Shown: positions 6,151 through 6,355 of the stretch, piece by piece
Layout of the letters: the number at the start of each line of letters is the position of its first letter
Position numbering within the stretch: the stretch's first letter is position 1
Source of the DNA: JBEVEP01 sp040512755
GTDB taxonomy: Bacteria > Pseudomonadota > Alphaproteobacteria > Rhizobiales > Rhizobiaceae
Reading direction: 5' to 3'
DNA length: 6,355 nt
NCBI GenBank assembly: GCA_040512755.1
Contig: JBEVEP010000092.1
Coordinates: 1-6,355 of the forward strand
Position numbers and translations under genes: made by a program
The notes under the pieces: generated by a model
The model's input: only the letters and a program-made list of their open reading frames with translations
What the model was told of the DNA's origin: nothing
Databases searched by the model: none

Positions 6151-6285
6151 TCAGACGAGCATACCGAGGCGGGCGCCCGCAAGGGCAGCCGTTTGACCCG
6201 GCATGGTCCTGCCAAGACGCTGGCGTTCAAGAGCGGTCGCCAGATTGCTGTCGCGCCGGGCAAAAAAACGTGAAAAGAGTTTCAT
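6151..6285 (-). CDS. Small ORF, 44 residues, basic protein of unknown function
   Basis: On the minus strand an ATG (6285-6283) opens a 44-codon frame ending in TGA (6153-6151). A ribosome binding site GGAG (complement of 6293-6296) lies 7 nt upstream, the best spacing of any start in this region. The product begins MKLFSRFFARRDSNLATALE and ends GARLGMLV. It has a short aromatic, basic N-terminus (KLFSRFFARR) that could form an amphipathic membrane-contacting helix, then a charged, alanine/leucine-rich remainder. It has no cysteine, no full transmembrane segment and no domain I recognise. A terminator-like palindrome follows the stop by 11 bases. It is divergent from anything right of the window and lies upstream of the regulator on the same strand, separated by about 250 bases. 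The good start and downstream hairpin favour a real gene, but its size keeps this uncertain. Confidence 0.5.
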   Translation of the reverse strand: MKLFSRFFARRDSNLATALERQRLGRTMPGQTAALAGARLGMLV

Positions 6286-6355
6286 GACACATCTCCATGC
6301 AGTCAGTGTTACACGGGGTGCCTTCGCTTGAAGGAGTGGGGCAGCTCGTTGTTGA

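Noticed and set aside
5943..6263. Minus-strand frame of 106 codons
   Set aside because: It overlaps the 44-codon ORF in another frame, runs through both palindromes and has no ribosome binding site.
5836..6273. Long plus-strand frame of 145 codons over the regulator's 5' end and upstream region
   Set aside because: It starts inside the regulator on the opposite strand, the product is arginine/serine/proline rich with no domain, and it overlaps the better-supported small ORF at 6151-6285.
5883..6287. Plus-strand frame of 134 codons in the same region
   Set aside because: It has no ribosome binding site and no recognisable motif, and its composition is typical of out-of-frame G+C-rich DNA.
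6284..6331. 15-codon plus-strand ORF (MTHLHAVSVTRGAFA) as a leader peptide
   Set aside because: It has a weak AAGAG upstream but no run of regulatory codons and no attenuator structure within the window. The same bases are better used as the start region of the minus-strand small ORF.
6321..6334. CCTTC/GAAGG hairpin near the right edge
   Set aside because: The 5-bp stem is too short to stand out from chance and has no T-run or gene context.
6297..6355. Possible start of a plus-strand gene (MQSVLHGVPSLEG...) running off the right edge
   Set aside because: Only 19 codons are visible, there is no ribosome binding site, and nothing is recognisable. It cannot be supported from the window.

Overview
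The window is a piece of an alphaproteobacterial chromosome, most likely from the Rhizobiales and perhaps Mesorhizobium or a close relative. Three things point there: the G+C-rich coding sequence, the protein families present, and an intergenic repeat (4750-4848) that resembles the mosaic palindromic elements scattered through rhizobial genomes. The genus is an inference from recalled sequence style, not from a search.

Layout from left to right. At 1-632 is the C-terminal part of an MscS-type mechanosensitive channel, cut by the window edge. At 765-1028 is a small secreted or periplasmic protein with a CPAGC motif, followed by a terminator-like hairpin (1044-1077). At 1279-3792 is a large flavoenzyme of the dimethylglycine/sarcosine dehydrogenase type, with an N-terminal FAD (DAO) domain and a C-terminal folate-binding GcvT-like half; it ends at a strong intrinsic terminator (3837-3867). 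At 3898-4749 is an exported protein with a von Willebrand A-like fold (DUF1194 type). The convergent gap 4750-4898 holds the rhizobial-type repeat. On the minus strand at 4899-5900 is an AraC-family regulator with a DJ-1/PfpI-like (GATase1) N-terminal domain, the architecture of GbdR, CdhR and ArgR. The last 455 bases hold the regulator's upstream region, several palindromes, and a small minus-strand ORF of 44 codons (6151-6285) with its own ribosome binding site and a hairpin just after its stop.

How the genes may work together. The flavoenzyme oxidatively N-demethylates dimethylglycine, sarcosine or a related N-methyl amine, passing the one-carbon unit to tetrahydrofolate. In pseudomonads, regulators with the architecture seen here control glycine betaine, carnitine or arginine catabolism, so the regulator is a reasonable candidate controller of the flavoenzyme. 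In support, TGTCGC-type sites like those known for ArgR occur upstream of both genes, and two sites before the flavoenzyme are spaced 21 bp apart. The MscS channel, the small secreted protein and the vWA-like protein have no obvious link to this pathway.

I see no CRISPR array, tRNA, rRNA, transposase or phage gene. The window is mostly ordinary core or accessory metabolism. The least explained parts are the small minus-strand ORF and the palindrome-rich region beside it.
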